Positions 1 to 5,317 of a stretch of DNA of 5,317 bases are shown piece after piece (the stretch's first letter is position 1; each line of letters opens with the position of its first letter). The notes beneath the pieces were generated by a model. It saw only the letters and a list, made by a program, of their open reading frames with translations. It ran no database searches and was not told the origin of the DNA. The position numbers and the translations under genes are program-made. The DNA comes from Crenothrix polyspora (lineage in GTDB: Bacteria; Pseudomonadota; Gammaproteobacteria; Methylococcales; Methylomonadaceae), in contig CAMDOP010000242.1 in NCBI GenBank assembly GCA_945903675.1, positions 1 through 5,317 on the forward strand, in the 5' to 3' direction.

Positions 1-2
1 AC

Positions 3-11
3 GGGGGGGGG
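3..11. repeat. poly-G tract (G9)
   Basis: Nine consecutive G residues lie almost at the left edge of the window, beyond the hairpin that follows tadD. G/C homopolymers this long are unusual in DNA as A+T-rich as this. On the strand of the tad genes it reads as nine Cs. It may be a slippage-prone tract linked to whatever lies to the left, or an assembly or sequencing artefact near a contig edge; the window cannot tell which. Confidence 0.6.
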
Positions 12-24
12 TAAAAATATTATC

Positions 25-56
25 TGAGAGCCGTCATTTGTAGTTTTAGGCTCTCA
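25..56 (-). terminator. hairpin downstream of tadD, possible terminator
   Basis: A perfect 8-bp inverted repeat (TGAGAGCC at 25-32, GGCTCTCA at 49-56) encloses a 16-base loop. It starts 35 bases past the tadD stop. On the minus strand the stem is followed by GATAATATTTTTAC, which is U-rich but not a clean U-run. The position suits a transcription terminator for the tad unit. The long loop and imperfect U-tract make it a weak intrinsic terminator, so an mRNA-stabilising hairpin or chance are also possible. Confidence 0.4.
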
Positions 57-91
57 AGCGACTCGTTAACTTTGGTTTTGAACGCCAATAA

Positions 92-1027
92 TCATAGTGA
101 GGACTTATCCACTTGATTGGTCTCCAATAGCTCTAACCGCATTAAATTGTCATTGGCTTTTTTATAATAGTGCGGTGCTGTTTTTATTGCCTCTTGCAAA
201 TAATGATTAGCTTCCAGATAATCACCATTCATCATGGCGATATAGCCGATATTATTATTGGCTTCCGCTTCTGAAGAAACACTGGTAAAGGCACTATAGG
301 CTTGTTCATAATTGCTGGAGCGCGCCTGCAACAAAGCATAGTTATACTGTGCTTTTTTAAACTCTGGATTAATTTGCAGGGCTTTATCATAATAAGATGC
401 AGCCTCGGTGAGTTTGTTAGCGCAATACAATGAAAAACCAATATTATTAAGCAATTCAGGTGAGTTGGGTAAAAGCCTGTCTGCCTGTTTGAAAAAATTT
501 TCCGCTTTTTGAGGATCACTTTGTAAATTGGCTATAATCCCCAAGCCATTATAGGCTGACCAACTAGGCTGCTTGGCTACGATTAATATGAGTTTTTTTT
601 CTGCCTCAAGATACTTCCCCTGTTTGAGTTGCAATAAGCCATACTGCTCCATTATTTTTACATCATTGGGTTGTTGCTTTAGTATCAAATTTAAACTGAC
701 TTCCACCAGTTCATATTTTTTAAGCGCACTGTATAGATCCGCCATTTTTTGCAAAACCTCAATATTATTGGGTTCCAGATCATAGGCTTTTATATAATAA
801 AGTTGAGCTAAATCTAATTTACCTTCCTGTATCGCTTTTTCGGCTTTTAAAGCGGCATCCTCTACCGAGCTGACTTTAAGCCCTGTACTTTGTAAGAGCT
901 CTTCAGTTTCTTGTTGGTTATTAGTAAGCTCGGCCTCTTTTAGATTGCCCGAATTACAGGCTGCTAATAATGGAAGGCTAAATATAAGCCCAAAAACGAG
1001 GTGTAAAGGTTTTTTTGTTGGTTTCAT
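92..1027 (-). CDS. tadD: TadD: TPR-repeat lipoprotein of the Tad/Flp pilus system
   Basis: This is an outer-membrane lipoprotein with tetratricopeptide repeats, the expected TadD partner of the Tad secretin. In known systems TadD acts like a pilotin, helping the RcpA/CpaC secretin reach or assemble in the outer membrane. The N-terminus is a lipoprotein signal: KK-rich start, hydrophobic core at about residues 8-23, and lipobox LAAC with the lipidated Cys at 24. Asn at +2 is compatible with outer-membrane sorting. From about residue 56 to 290 the protein is helical TPR-type repeats, the clearest at about 190-222 (NNIGF, KALQINPEF) and 254-286 (NNIGYIAMMNGDYLEA). At 311 aa it is in the usual TadD range or slightly long. 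The start is backed by GTGAG eight bases upstream. It follows tadC after 72 bases, a wider gap than between the other tad genes. Two A-runs (A7 near codons 4-6, A8 at codons 143-145) are possible slippage sites. The TPR lipoprotein call is strong; naming it tadD relies on the tadABC context. Confidence 0.88.
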   Translation of the reverse strand: MKPTKKPLHLVFGLIFSLPLLAACNSGNLKEAELTNNQQETEELLQSTGLKVSSVEDAALKAEKAIQEGKLDLAQLYYIKAYDLEPNNIEVLQKMADLYSALKKYELVEVSLNLILKQQPNDVKIMEQYGLLQLKQGKYLEAEKKLILIVAKQPSWSAYNGLGIIANLQSDPQKAENFFKQADRLLPNSPELLNNIGFSLYCANKLTEAASYYDKALQINPEFKKAQYNYALLQARSSNYEQAYSAFTSVSSEAEANNNIGYIAMMNGDYLEANHYLQEAIKTAPHYYKKANDNLMRLELLETNQVDKSSL

Positions 1028-1059
1028 TAGATAATCTCACTTCCCGTAAATTGGTGCAC

Positions 1060-1089
1060 ATTATTTTTAATTTATTTACAGCTTGTTAA
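1060..1089 (-). promoter_or_regulatory. candidate sigma-70 promoter for tadD
   Basis: In the 72-base gap between tadC and tadD, the minus strand reads TTAACA (1084-1089), an 18-base spacer, then AATAAT (1060-1065). Each hexamer matches the sigma-70 consensus at five of six positions. Transcription would begin near 1052 and leave a leader of about 25 bases before the tadD ATG, including its GTGAG ribosome-binding site. The gap is very A+T-rich, so chance matches are easy. The -35-like part lies in a 10-base sequence (TTGTTAAATA on the plus strand, 1083-1092) that recurs upstream of tadA at 4502-4511. Confidence 0.3.
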
Positions 1090-1099
1090 ATACTTAAAT

Positions 1100-2056
1100 T
1101 TACATGGATCCTATATTTTGAAATAAGAGCACCGCTGGAGCCATGGCAACCATCAAAAATGCCGGTAATAAGCAGAAGGTTAATGGAAAAATTAGCTTGG
1201 TACCAATTTTTGCGGCCACTGCTTCTGCAGTCTGCGTTCTTTTATCCCTCAATTCTTCTGAATAAATCTTAAGGGCCTCGGCAATACTGGTACCAAAACG
1301 CATACTTTGCGAAAGCGTTGAAACCAAACCTCTGATATCTTCAACGCCAGTTCTTTCCACTAGACGTTGCATGGCTTTATTTCGCTCAACACCCGCTCTT
1401 TTTTCGGCAATAACAATATTTAGCTCATCAGCTAACACAGGTTGACTCAAATTAATTTCACTCGCGACTTTTTGTAATGCCGCATCCAAACTTAAACCCG
1501 CCTCAGAACAAATGACTAACAAATCAAGCGCGTCAGGGAAAGCTCTACGCAAAGTCTTTTGTCGGTTACTTATCAATTTGTCCAAAGTAAAACTGGGACC
1601 CATATAACCTAAGGCAAATGCTACAAAGACCAATAGCCAAATAACTTCTCCCTTTATGGCCGGTATTAAGGCCATTGTTATCAACACAGCAAAGGGTAAT
1701 AAAATTATTAACAACATACGCAATGCGTAATAATGTAATACACTGTTTCTGCCATGAAACCCGGCATAATGTAGACGGGTTGTCGCTTTTTGTAACAACG
1801 CCTTACTAGTTGGGAGAAAGACATTAGTATGCTTAGTTAGCTTTTCAGCTAAAAGATCTGATTCAAGTAATGACATGGTATCTATATTTATTTCATTCTT
1901 AAAGCGTGTGCGTACCGGATCAAAAATATCACCCAATAGCAACATAAGCGCAAAAGCTAATATAAAAATTGCCACAAACACTGTTACGATAAGTACCCAT
2001 TCTTTTCCTTGTTGGTCGTGTATTAGTCCGGTAAATAATTGTATTAAAAAATCCAT
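1100..2056 (-). CDS. tadC: TadC: inner-membrane platform protein of the Tad/Flp pilus (T2SSF domain)
   Basis: TadC is one of two GspF-like inner-membrane proteins that form the platform on which the TadA ATPase acts during Flp pilus assembly. Hydrophobic segments lie at about residues 20-42, 110-132, 136-156 and 288-312. A cytoplasmic T2SSF-type helical domain occupies about 174-300. Diagnostic stretches include FPDALDLLVICSEAGLSLDAAL-like sequence at 173-194, FGTSIAEAL around 254-262 and KIGTKLIFPLTFCLLPA at 283-299, all typical of TadC/GspF-type proteins. The 318-aa length is normal. The gene begins 10 bases after tadB. Its GAGGT ribosome-binding site (seven bases from ATG) overlaps the tadB stop, which suggests translational coupling. 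The TadC rather than TadB assignment rests on gene order and on the C-terminal PLTFCLLPAF signature. Confidence 0.93.
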   Translation of the reverse strand: MDFLIQLFTGLIHDQQGKEWVLIVTVFVAIFILAFALMLLLGDIFDPVRTRFKNEINIDTMSLLESDLLAEKLTKHTNVFLPTSKALLQKATTRLHYAGFHGRNSVLHYYALRMLLIILLPFAVLITMALIPAIKGEVIWLLVFVAFALGYMGPSFTLDKLISNRQKTLRRAFPDALDLLVICSEAGLSLDAALQKVASEINLSQPVLADELNIVIAEKRAGVERNKAMQRLVERTGVEDIRGLVSTLSQSMRFGTSIAEALKIYSEELRDKRTQTAEAVAAKIGTKLIFPLTFCLLPAFLMVAMAPAVLLFQNIGSM

Positions 2057-2063
2057 TCACTTT

Positions 2064-2068
2064 ACCTC
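2064..2068 (-). promoter_or_regulatory. tadC ribosome-binding site overlapping the tadB stop codon
   Basis: On the minus strand the junction reads CTGAGGTAAAGTGAATG. The GAGGT Shine-Dalgarno sequence shares bases with the tadB TGA stop and lies seven bases before the tadC ATG. This supports the ATG at 2056 as the start. It implies that ribosomes ending tadB can re-initiate on tadC, which would help keep the two platform proteins in step. Confidence 0.75.
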
Positions 2069-3041
2069 AGGCATCAATGTTAATAATAGAGCGTATCCAA
2101 ATAGCTGCAGTGAGCTCTAAACCTAAAAAAATATAAAGAATGTTCAGTCTATCGGGTGACTTATAAACAGGAGAAAAGTATTCTGGGTTAAATATATTCA
2201 TTACCCCAAATAAAATTATCGGCAGTAACAACATAATCCAAGCTGAAAACACACCATCTGACGATAATGTTTTGATACGTCGTTGTAATTTAAAACGTCC
2301 ATTTAAGACGGCACTGATTTTTAATAAAACCTCTGAAAGATTACCGCCTGTCTCTTTCTGAATAATAATGGCTGTACTCATGGCAATTAAACTTAAGCTG
2401 GGCACGCGCTGAATCATTAATGCAAAGGCTACCTCAACATCGCGCCCGTAATTGATTTCTTCATAGGTCATTGCAAATTCTTGACTGATAGGCGCACTCA
2501 TTTCGGTAGACACTATTTTCATGCATTCAGAAAAGGAATATCCGGTTCGTAAGGCTCTGGACATCATTTGCAGGGCTTCAGGCAATTGCTCTTCAAACTG
2601 ATCCAGACGCTTGGTTTTTTGTTTTCTCAACCAAATAATGGGTAAAAGCGCTACCACAAAAAAAGTACCTAAGGCAATAATCAATTGATAAAAACACAGC
2701 CAAGCGATAATCCCCATAGCTGTTGAAAAGAGGATAGACATTAAAGCAAAACGGTAAGCCATCTGCTGTTTACCAGCCTGCTCCAGTAATATTTTTAACC
2801 TGGCCATACCCGGCAAATACTCCAAGCTTCGTTCAATAGGCCCTAGGCGGCTCAGGTATTTTTCTTTTACAATGGAAGTATTGCCCTCACCATGCTCAAG
2901 AATAACGCTTTCCAAACGCTGTTGTAATTTACGGCCATCTGCCCGACTGGTGCCAAAGCTAGGCAAGACGATTATTTGTGAAGCCATAAAAACTGTTAAA
3001 AAAACCAAGCCCACAAATAACTCAGCCAGATCAGTGGTCAT
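2067..3041 (-). CDS. tadB: TadB: inner-membrane platform protein of the Tad/Flp pilus (T2SSF domain)
   Basis: TadB is the second GspF-like membrane protein of the Tad assembly platform, acting with TadC and the TadA motor. It has an N-terminal hydrophobic segment (about residues 7-27), a basic cytoplasmic linker, two adjacent membrane segments at about 97-117 and 119-138, a T2SSF domain at about 148-275, and C-terminal membrane segments near 265-284 and 301-319. Family-like sequence includes FEEQLPEALQMMSRALRTGY (149-168), EINYGRD (195-201) and TGGNLSEVL (231-239). The 324-aa length is typical. The ATG at 3041 has AAGGAG six bases upstream, the best ribosome-binding site in the tad block, and follows the tadA stop by 14 bases. 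Placement between tadA and tadC is the standard tad order. No truncation or missing segment was seen. Confidence 0.93.
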   Translation of the reverse strand: MTTDLAELFVGLVFLTVFMASQIIVLPSFGTSRADGRKLQQRLESVILEHGEGNTSIVKEKYLSRLGPIERSLEYLPGMARLKILLEQAGKQQMAYRFALMSILFSTAMGIIAWLCFYQLIIALGTFFVVALLPIIWLRKQKTKRLDQFEEQLPEALQMMSRALRTGYSFSECMKIVSTEMSAPISQEFAMTYEEINYGRDVEVAFALMIQRVPSLSLIAMSTAIIIQKETGGNLSEVLLKISAVLNGRFKLQRRIKTLSSDGVFSAWIMLLLPIILFGVMNIFNPEYFSPVYKSPDRLNILYIFLGLELTAAIWIRSIINIDA

Positions 3042-3055
3042 CTTATTCTCCTTAT

Positions 3056-4459
3056 CTAGTCGATATTATGGCTAAAAATAGCCAAATCTGTTTTAAGCCC
3101 TCTTTGTTTCATATTAGAAATACACTTAGGGATAATGCCTGTTGAACAATATTGGCCTAACACGACACCTTTCTCATCCACCCCGCGCCTTGCAAATTTA
3201 AATATTTCAGACAAGGTAATAACTTCGCCTTCCATCCCTTCGACTTCTTGAATACTGATAATACGTCGACTACCATCCTCCAGTCGGCTTAACTGAATGA
3301 TGATATGAATAGCTGAGGCAATTTGTTTTCTAATGGCTTTAGCCGGCATATCCAGTCCGGCCATAGACACCATGTTTTCTAACCGTGACAAGGCATCTCT
3401 GGCATTATTGGCATGAACCGTTGTGAGCGAACCTTCATGGCCGGTATTCATCGCTTGCAACATATCAAAAGCTTCTCCGCTTCTGACTTCGCCGATAACT
3501 ATTCGATCTGGCCGCATTCTAAGGCTGTTTCGGACTAAATCACGCAAGGTAATTTCGCCCTTGCCTTCAATATTGGCGGGCCGAGTTTCTAATCGCAACA
3601 CATGAGGTAGCTGTAACTGTAACTCTGCAGAGTCTTCTAAGGTAATGACTCTTTCATTATTGGGAATAAAGTTAGAGATGGCATTTAACATGGTTGTTTT
3701 GCCAGAGCCCGTACCACCAGAAATCAATATATTTAATTTGGATTGCGTTGTTAATTTAAGAAACTCAGCCATATAGTCAGTTAAGGCATCGCGAGTGACC
3801 AAATCATCAAGCCCCATCTTGTCAACGGCAAAGCGTCTGATGGATAAAGAGGGGCCATCTATCGCCAAAGGAGGGATAATGGCATTTACCCGAGAACCAT
3901 CCAGTAATCTAGCATCTACCATGGGCGACGACTCATCAATCCGGCGACCAATTCTGGATACAATCCGATCGATTATTTTCATCAGATGATTGTTATCGTT
4001 AAATTTAACCGGTGTTAATTCCAGCTTGCCAAATCTTTCAACGTAAACTTTTCGGTATCCATTAACCAAGATGTCACTAATGGTCGGATCATAAAGTAAA
4101 GCTTCTAAAGGGCCAAGACCCAAGACGTCATCTTCAATTTCTTTAATTATTTGATGTCGAATCAGGGTATTTAAGGGAATCGATTCTTCGTCGATTAATT
4201 TTTGAGCGACTGCTCTAATCTGTTTTCTGGCTTCTTTTTCTTCAATACCACTGATGAGTGACAAATCAAGAATATCAAGTAATTTGGAATGTATGCTTTC
4301 TTTAAAAGCTAACTCTAAAGAAGATAATACTTTTAAAGATAGTGGTGCAAAGTCGGGTTTTGGTTTTTCAATACTATTGTCCTGCTTTTGTAAATTTTCA
4401 TCTTCGTCAATCACAGTTGAAGACAGTCCAAAACCTTGTATTCTTGTTTTTAATCCCAT
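3056..4459 (-). CDS. tadA: TadA/CpaF: secretion ATPase of the Tad/Flp (type IVc) pilus
   Basis: This is a hexameric AAA-like secretion ATPase of the VirB11/GspE superfamily, TadA/CpaF branch, which powers Flp pilus assembly at the cytoplasmic face of the inner membrane. After a variable N-terminus of about 40 residues comes the N-terminal domain with LGLGPLEALLYDPTISDILV (113-132) and VDARLLDGSRVNAIIPPLA (181-199), strongly CpaF-like. The nucleotide-binding core has Walker A GGTGSGKTT (248-256, Lys254), an Asp box RVITLEDSAEL (270-280), Walker B IVIGEVRSGEA (320-330, Glu324) and a His box GHEGSLTTVHA (340-350, His349). All key residues are present, so it should be active. The 467-aa length is normal. 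An in-frame TGA five codons upstream and no other nearby ATG fix the start, although the ribosome-binding site is weak (CGGA, about seven bases away). It is the first gene of the tadABCD block. GspE, PilB and PilT are less likely given the CpaF-type N-domain and the TadB/TadC partners. Confidence 0.96.
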   Translation of the reverse strand: MGLKTRIQGFGLSSTVIDEDENLQKQDNSIEKPKPDFAPLSLKVLSSLELAFKESIHSKLLDILDLSLISGIEEKEARKQIRAVAQKLIDEESIPLNTLIRHQIIKEIEDDVLGLGPLEALLYDPTISDILVNGYRKVYVERFGKLELTPVKFNDNNHLMKIIDRIVSRIGRRIDESSPMVDARLLDGSRVNAIIPPLAIDGPSLSIRRFAVDKMGLDDLVTRDALTDYMAEFLKLTTQSKLNILISGGTGSGKTTMLNAISNFIPNNERVITLEDSAELQLQLPHVLRLETRPANIEGKGEITLRDLVRNSLRMRPDRIVIGEVRSGEAFDMLQAMNTGHEGSLTTVHANNARDALSRLENMVSMAGLDMPAKAIRKQIASAIHIIIQLSRLEDGSRRIISIQEVEGMEGEVITLSEIFKFARRGVDEKGVVLGQYCSTGIIPKCISNMKQRGLKTDLAIFSHNID

Positions 4460-4576
4460 GAAAAAATCCGGTCAGTGTTTGGTATTAATTTATGGCAGTA
4501 GTTGTTAAATAAGCTATAAAAAATTAAACTGAAATTGAGCACTTTAGAATATAAGAGGATTTAATTAACTAATGGA
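4460..4576. other. intergenic gap upstream of tadA
   Basis: This is a 117-base A+T-rich gap between the small exported-protein gene and tadA. It has no strong hairpin with a U-run, so no intrinsic terminator for the upstream gene was seen and read-through into tadA is possible. It has the 10-base sequence TTGTTAAATA (4502-4511) that also occurs upstream of tadD; on the minus strand this contains TTAACA, a good -35 match. No acceptable -10 was found at the right distance here. A tad promoter is expected in or above this gap but cannot be placed. Confidence 0.4.
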
Positions 4577-4924
4577 TTATTTTTCATTATTGGGACGTGA
4601 ATCATAATAAAAATCACCTGTAGGTCTTACGAAAGTGTAAACGCCCGGCCTGACAACAAGATATTCAGCTGTTTTTTGTATGGCATTATGCGGACGAATT
4701 GCCGTCATTAAACCTGTAAAAGGGCTGGTACCAATAAAAAGTCCGGTACCGACAAGTGTTGTAACCAATCCTCCCAGTCGCAACGGGATATCTAATACTG
4801 TATCAAGACCTGTCGATTCAACTGAGGCGAGTTGTTTTTTGCCATTTGTCTCAGTATAGTCAGCGTAACTTGAAACAGAAAAGATCAGCACTGATAGTGC
4901 AATTAAATATCCAATAAACTTCAT
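4577..4924 (-). CDS. small exported protein of unknown function
   Basis: This 115-aa protein is not assigned to a named family. A classical Sec signal peptide is visible: MK start, hydrophobic core at residues 4-17, and likely cleavage after Ala21 (SSYA/DYTE). The mature part of about 94 aa has a short polar region, a glycine-rich hydrophobic stretch around 49-75 (RLGGLVTTLVGTGLFIGTSP) that could cross or associate with a membrane, and a C-terminus with VRPGVYTFVRPTGDF at 91-105. The last part resembles small proteobacterial hypothetical proteins ending in a YTF-x-RP-x-G(D/E) pattern, but this is from memory and untested. A longer reading from ATG at 4936 exists. The ATG at 4924 is preferred because GGAG lies six bases before it and the signal peptide then starts with MK. 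It is on the same strand 117 bases before tadA, so it may be co-transcribed with the pilus genes. A role in the pilus is only suggested by position. Confidence 0.8.
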   Translation of the reverse strand: MKFIGYLIALSVLIFSVSSYADYTETNGKKQLASVESTGLDTVLDIPLRLGGLVTTLVGTGLFIGTSPFTGLMTAIRPHNAIQKTAEYLVVRPGVYTFVRPTGDFYYDSRPNNEK

Positions 4925-4930
4925 TACTAT

Positions 4931-4934
4931 CTCC
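4931..4934 (-). promoter_or_regulatory. ribosome-binding site that decides the start of the small exported protein
   Basis: GGAG on the minus strand lies six bases before the ATG at 4924. It is inside the reading frame if the ATG at 4936 is used, and that upstream ATG has no Shine-Dalgarno match (only AAAGA). The start is therefore placed at 4924, which removes four residues (MEIV) and leaves a conventional signal peptide. Confidence 0.7.
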
Positions 4935-4975
4935 ATTCTTTAATGACCATCTCTTAAGGAAGCATGTGGCATAAC

Positions 4976-4994
4976 TTATCGTGTCAGTCGATAA
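4976..4994. promoter_or_regulatory. inverted repeat TTATCG-N7-CGATAA, possible operator
   Basis: Two perfect 6-base half-sites (4976-4981 and 4989-4994) are separated by seven bases, giving a 19-base dyad. It begins 51 bases before the start of the small exported-protein gene, a plausible place for a repressor or activator. A single extra CGATAA occurs at 5217-5222. A 6-base dyad can arise by chance in a region this size, and no regulator family was recognised. Confidence 0.25.
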
Positions 4995-5042
4995 AATACT
5001 TAACTTCAATACTAGCAGGTTTTATTATTAATCCAACTCAAG

Positions 5043-5071
5043 CAAGAAAATCACAGATGCAGATTTTTTTG
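5043..5071 (+). repeat. A+T-rich inverted repeat followed by T-run
   Basis: CAAGAAAATC (5043-5052) pairs with GATTTTTTTG (5062-5071) at nine of ten positions, with one G-T wobble, around a 9-base loop. On the plus strand the right arm is T-rich and is followed by GTTTTG, so it loosely resembles a weak plus-strand terminator. No plus-strand gene ends here. The stem is nearly all A-T, so the fold would be weak. Confidence 0.3.
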
Positions 5072-5246
5072 TTTTGCGTACATGTTGCTTCAATAAATTC
5101 CGTTTACATTGACTTAAAGTAATAGTCTTATGTTGGTCCTAGCATTAAATAAAGCCGTTAATGTGAGTAGCTACATAGTTGACCTTAGTCTTGGCTAGTT
5201 TCAAGATATTTTGTAGCGATAATTGATGGTAAAGCGTTGGAAAACC

Positions 5247-5261
5247 GGTGGGGTAGGAGGG
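5247..5261 (+). other. G-rich patch with two-tetrad quadruplex pattern
   Basis: The 15 bases GGTGGGGTAGGAGGG contain four or more runs of at least two Gs separated by one or two bases. This pattern could form a two-layer G-quadruplex. It is out of character with the surrounding A+T-rich DNA and overlaps the ribosome-binding sequence of the tiny ORF that follows. Confidence 0.35.
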
Positions 5262-5301
5262 TGAAATGTATAAAGTAGTTTCGTTAAACGGCCGATATTA
5301 A
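5255..5301 (+). other. strong ribosome-binding site with an 11-codon ORF
   Basis: AGGAGG (5255-5260) is followed after five bases by ATG (5266), an ideal initiation signal. The frame encodes only MYKVVSLNGRY before TAA at 5299-5301. It is the only plus-strand candidate gene signal in the window. It could be a leader peptide for a gene to the right, the start of a gene broken by a frameshift, or a chance Shine-Dalgarno match inside a G-rich patch. The window ends 16 bases after the stop, so the options cannot be separated. Confidence 0.2.
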
Positions 5302-5317
5302 AAAACTGCTTGGATCA

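Larger units (their letters stand above)
4937..5317. other. 381-base region with no convincing gene
   Basis: No long reading frame, tRNA fold or recognisable mobile-element end was seen on either strand. The stretch holds the 5' region of the small exported-protein gene, two short inverted repeats, a G-rich patch and a tiny plus-strand ORF, each listed separately. A plus-strand promoter-like pair, TTTACA (5103-5108) and TCTTAT (5126-5131) with a 17-base spacer, is present but only modest. On the minus strand a ten-residue open tail (ends SFLISAV, stop) enters from the right edge and could be the end of an upstream gene, but it is too short to call. Confidence 0.5.

Noticed and set aside
232..519. 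Minus-strand frame of 95 codons inside tadD
   Set aside because: It lies entirely within tadD in another frame, has no recognisable domain and overlaps clear TPR coding sequence.
2872..3075. Plus-strand frames opposite the tad genes (also 573-785, 1875-2120, 3423-3605, 3795-3989, 4254-4508)
   Set aside because: All are antisense to, or mostly overlap, well-supported genes. Their translations are Ser/Cys/Ile-rich with no domain-like pattern, as expected of shadow frames.
3056..4459. Identification as a type II secretion (GspE) or type IV pilus (PilB/PilT) ATPase
   Set aside because: The N-terminal domain is CpaF/TadA-like and the gene is followed by two short T2SSF proteins of TadB/TadC type, not by a single GspF/PilC.
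4925..4936. Upstream ATG at 4936 as the start of the small exported protein (119 aa)
   Set aside because: It has no ribosome-binding sequence ahead of it, whereas the ATG at 4924 has GGAG at six bases and gives a standard signal peptide.
5167..5174. 8-base palindrome GTAGCTAC
   Set aside because: It is isolated, not repeated and without clear relation to a promoter; an 8-base palindrome is expected by chance at this scale.
5222..5239. Plus-strand frame reading IDGKAL, reminiscent of a motif in ISAs1-type transposases
   Set aside because: The open stretch is under 40 codons between stops, with no other transposase-like residues and no terminal inverted repeats. The six-residue match is likely chance.
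5237..5314. Minus-strand open stretch of about 35 codons near the right edge, rich in Pro, Phe and Thr
   Set aside because: It follows a stop at the window edge, has no ATG or ribosome-binding site, and is antisense to the G-rich patch that explains its proline content.

Overview
This A+T-rich window looks like chromosomal DNA from a gram-negative bacterium, most likely a gammaproteobacterium. That rests on the outer-membrane-type lipoprotein, the signal peptides and the style of the Tad proteins. A methylotroph-type gammaproteobacterium is possible, but this is only an impression. All supported genes lie on the minus strand and are transcribed from right to left. No RNA gene, CRISPR array or intact mobile element was found.

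The core (4459 down to 92) is a compact tadA-tadB-tadC-tadD block. It encodes the motor and inner-membrane platform of a Tad/Flp (type IVc) pilus, plus its TPR lipoprotein. TadA (467 aa) is the secretion ATPase. TadB (324 aa) and TadC (318 aa) are the paired T2SSF-type membrane proteins. TadD (311 aa) is the outer-membrane pilotin-like TPR lipoprotein. Gaps are 14 bases (tadA-tadB) and 10 bases (tadB-tadC), and the tadC ribosome-binding site overlaps the tadB stop codon. A wider 72-base gap before tadD holds a fair promoter candidate. A hairpin beyond tadD may end the unit.

Upstream of tadA (4924 down to 4577) is a gene for a small exported protein of unknown function (115 aa from the preferred start). 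It has a signal peptide, one hydrophobic stretch and a conserved-looking C-terminal YTFVRPTGDF segment. It sits where tadZ would often be found. The remaining 381 bases (4937-5317) contain no convincing gene, only small inverted repeats, a G-rich patch and an 11-codon ORF behind an excellent ribosome-binding sequence.

Together the genes describe the assembly engine of a Tad pilus. The pilin (flp), prepilin peptidase (tadV), secretin and usher-side proteins (rcpA, rcpB, rcpC), tadZ and pseudopilins (tadE, tadF, tadG) are not in this window. They must be encoded elsewhere, probably to either side or in a separate cluster, or they are absent. The main points for a second look are this split layout, the linked small exported protein, and the odd sequence at both window edges.
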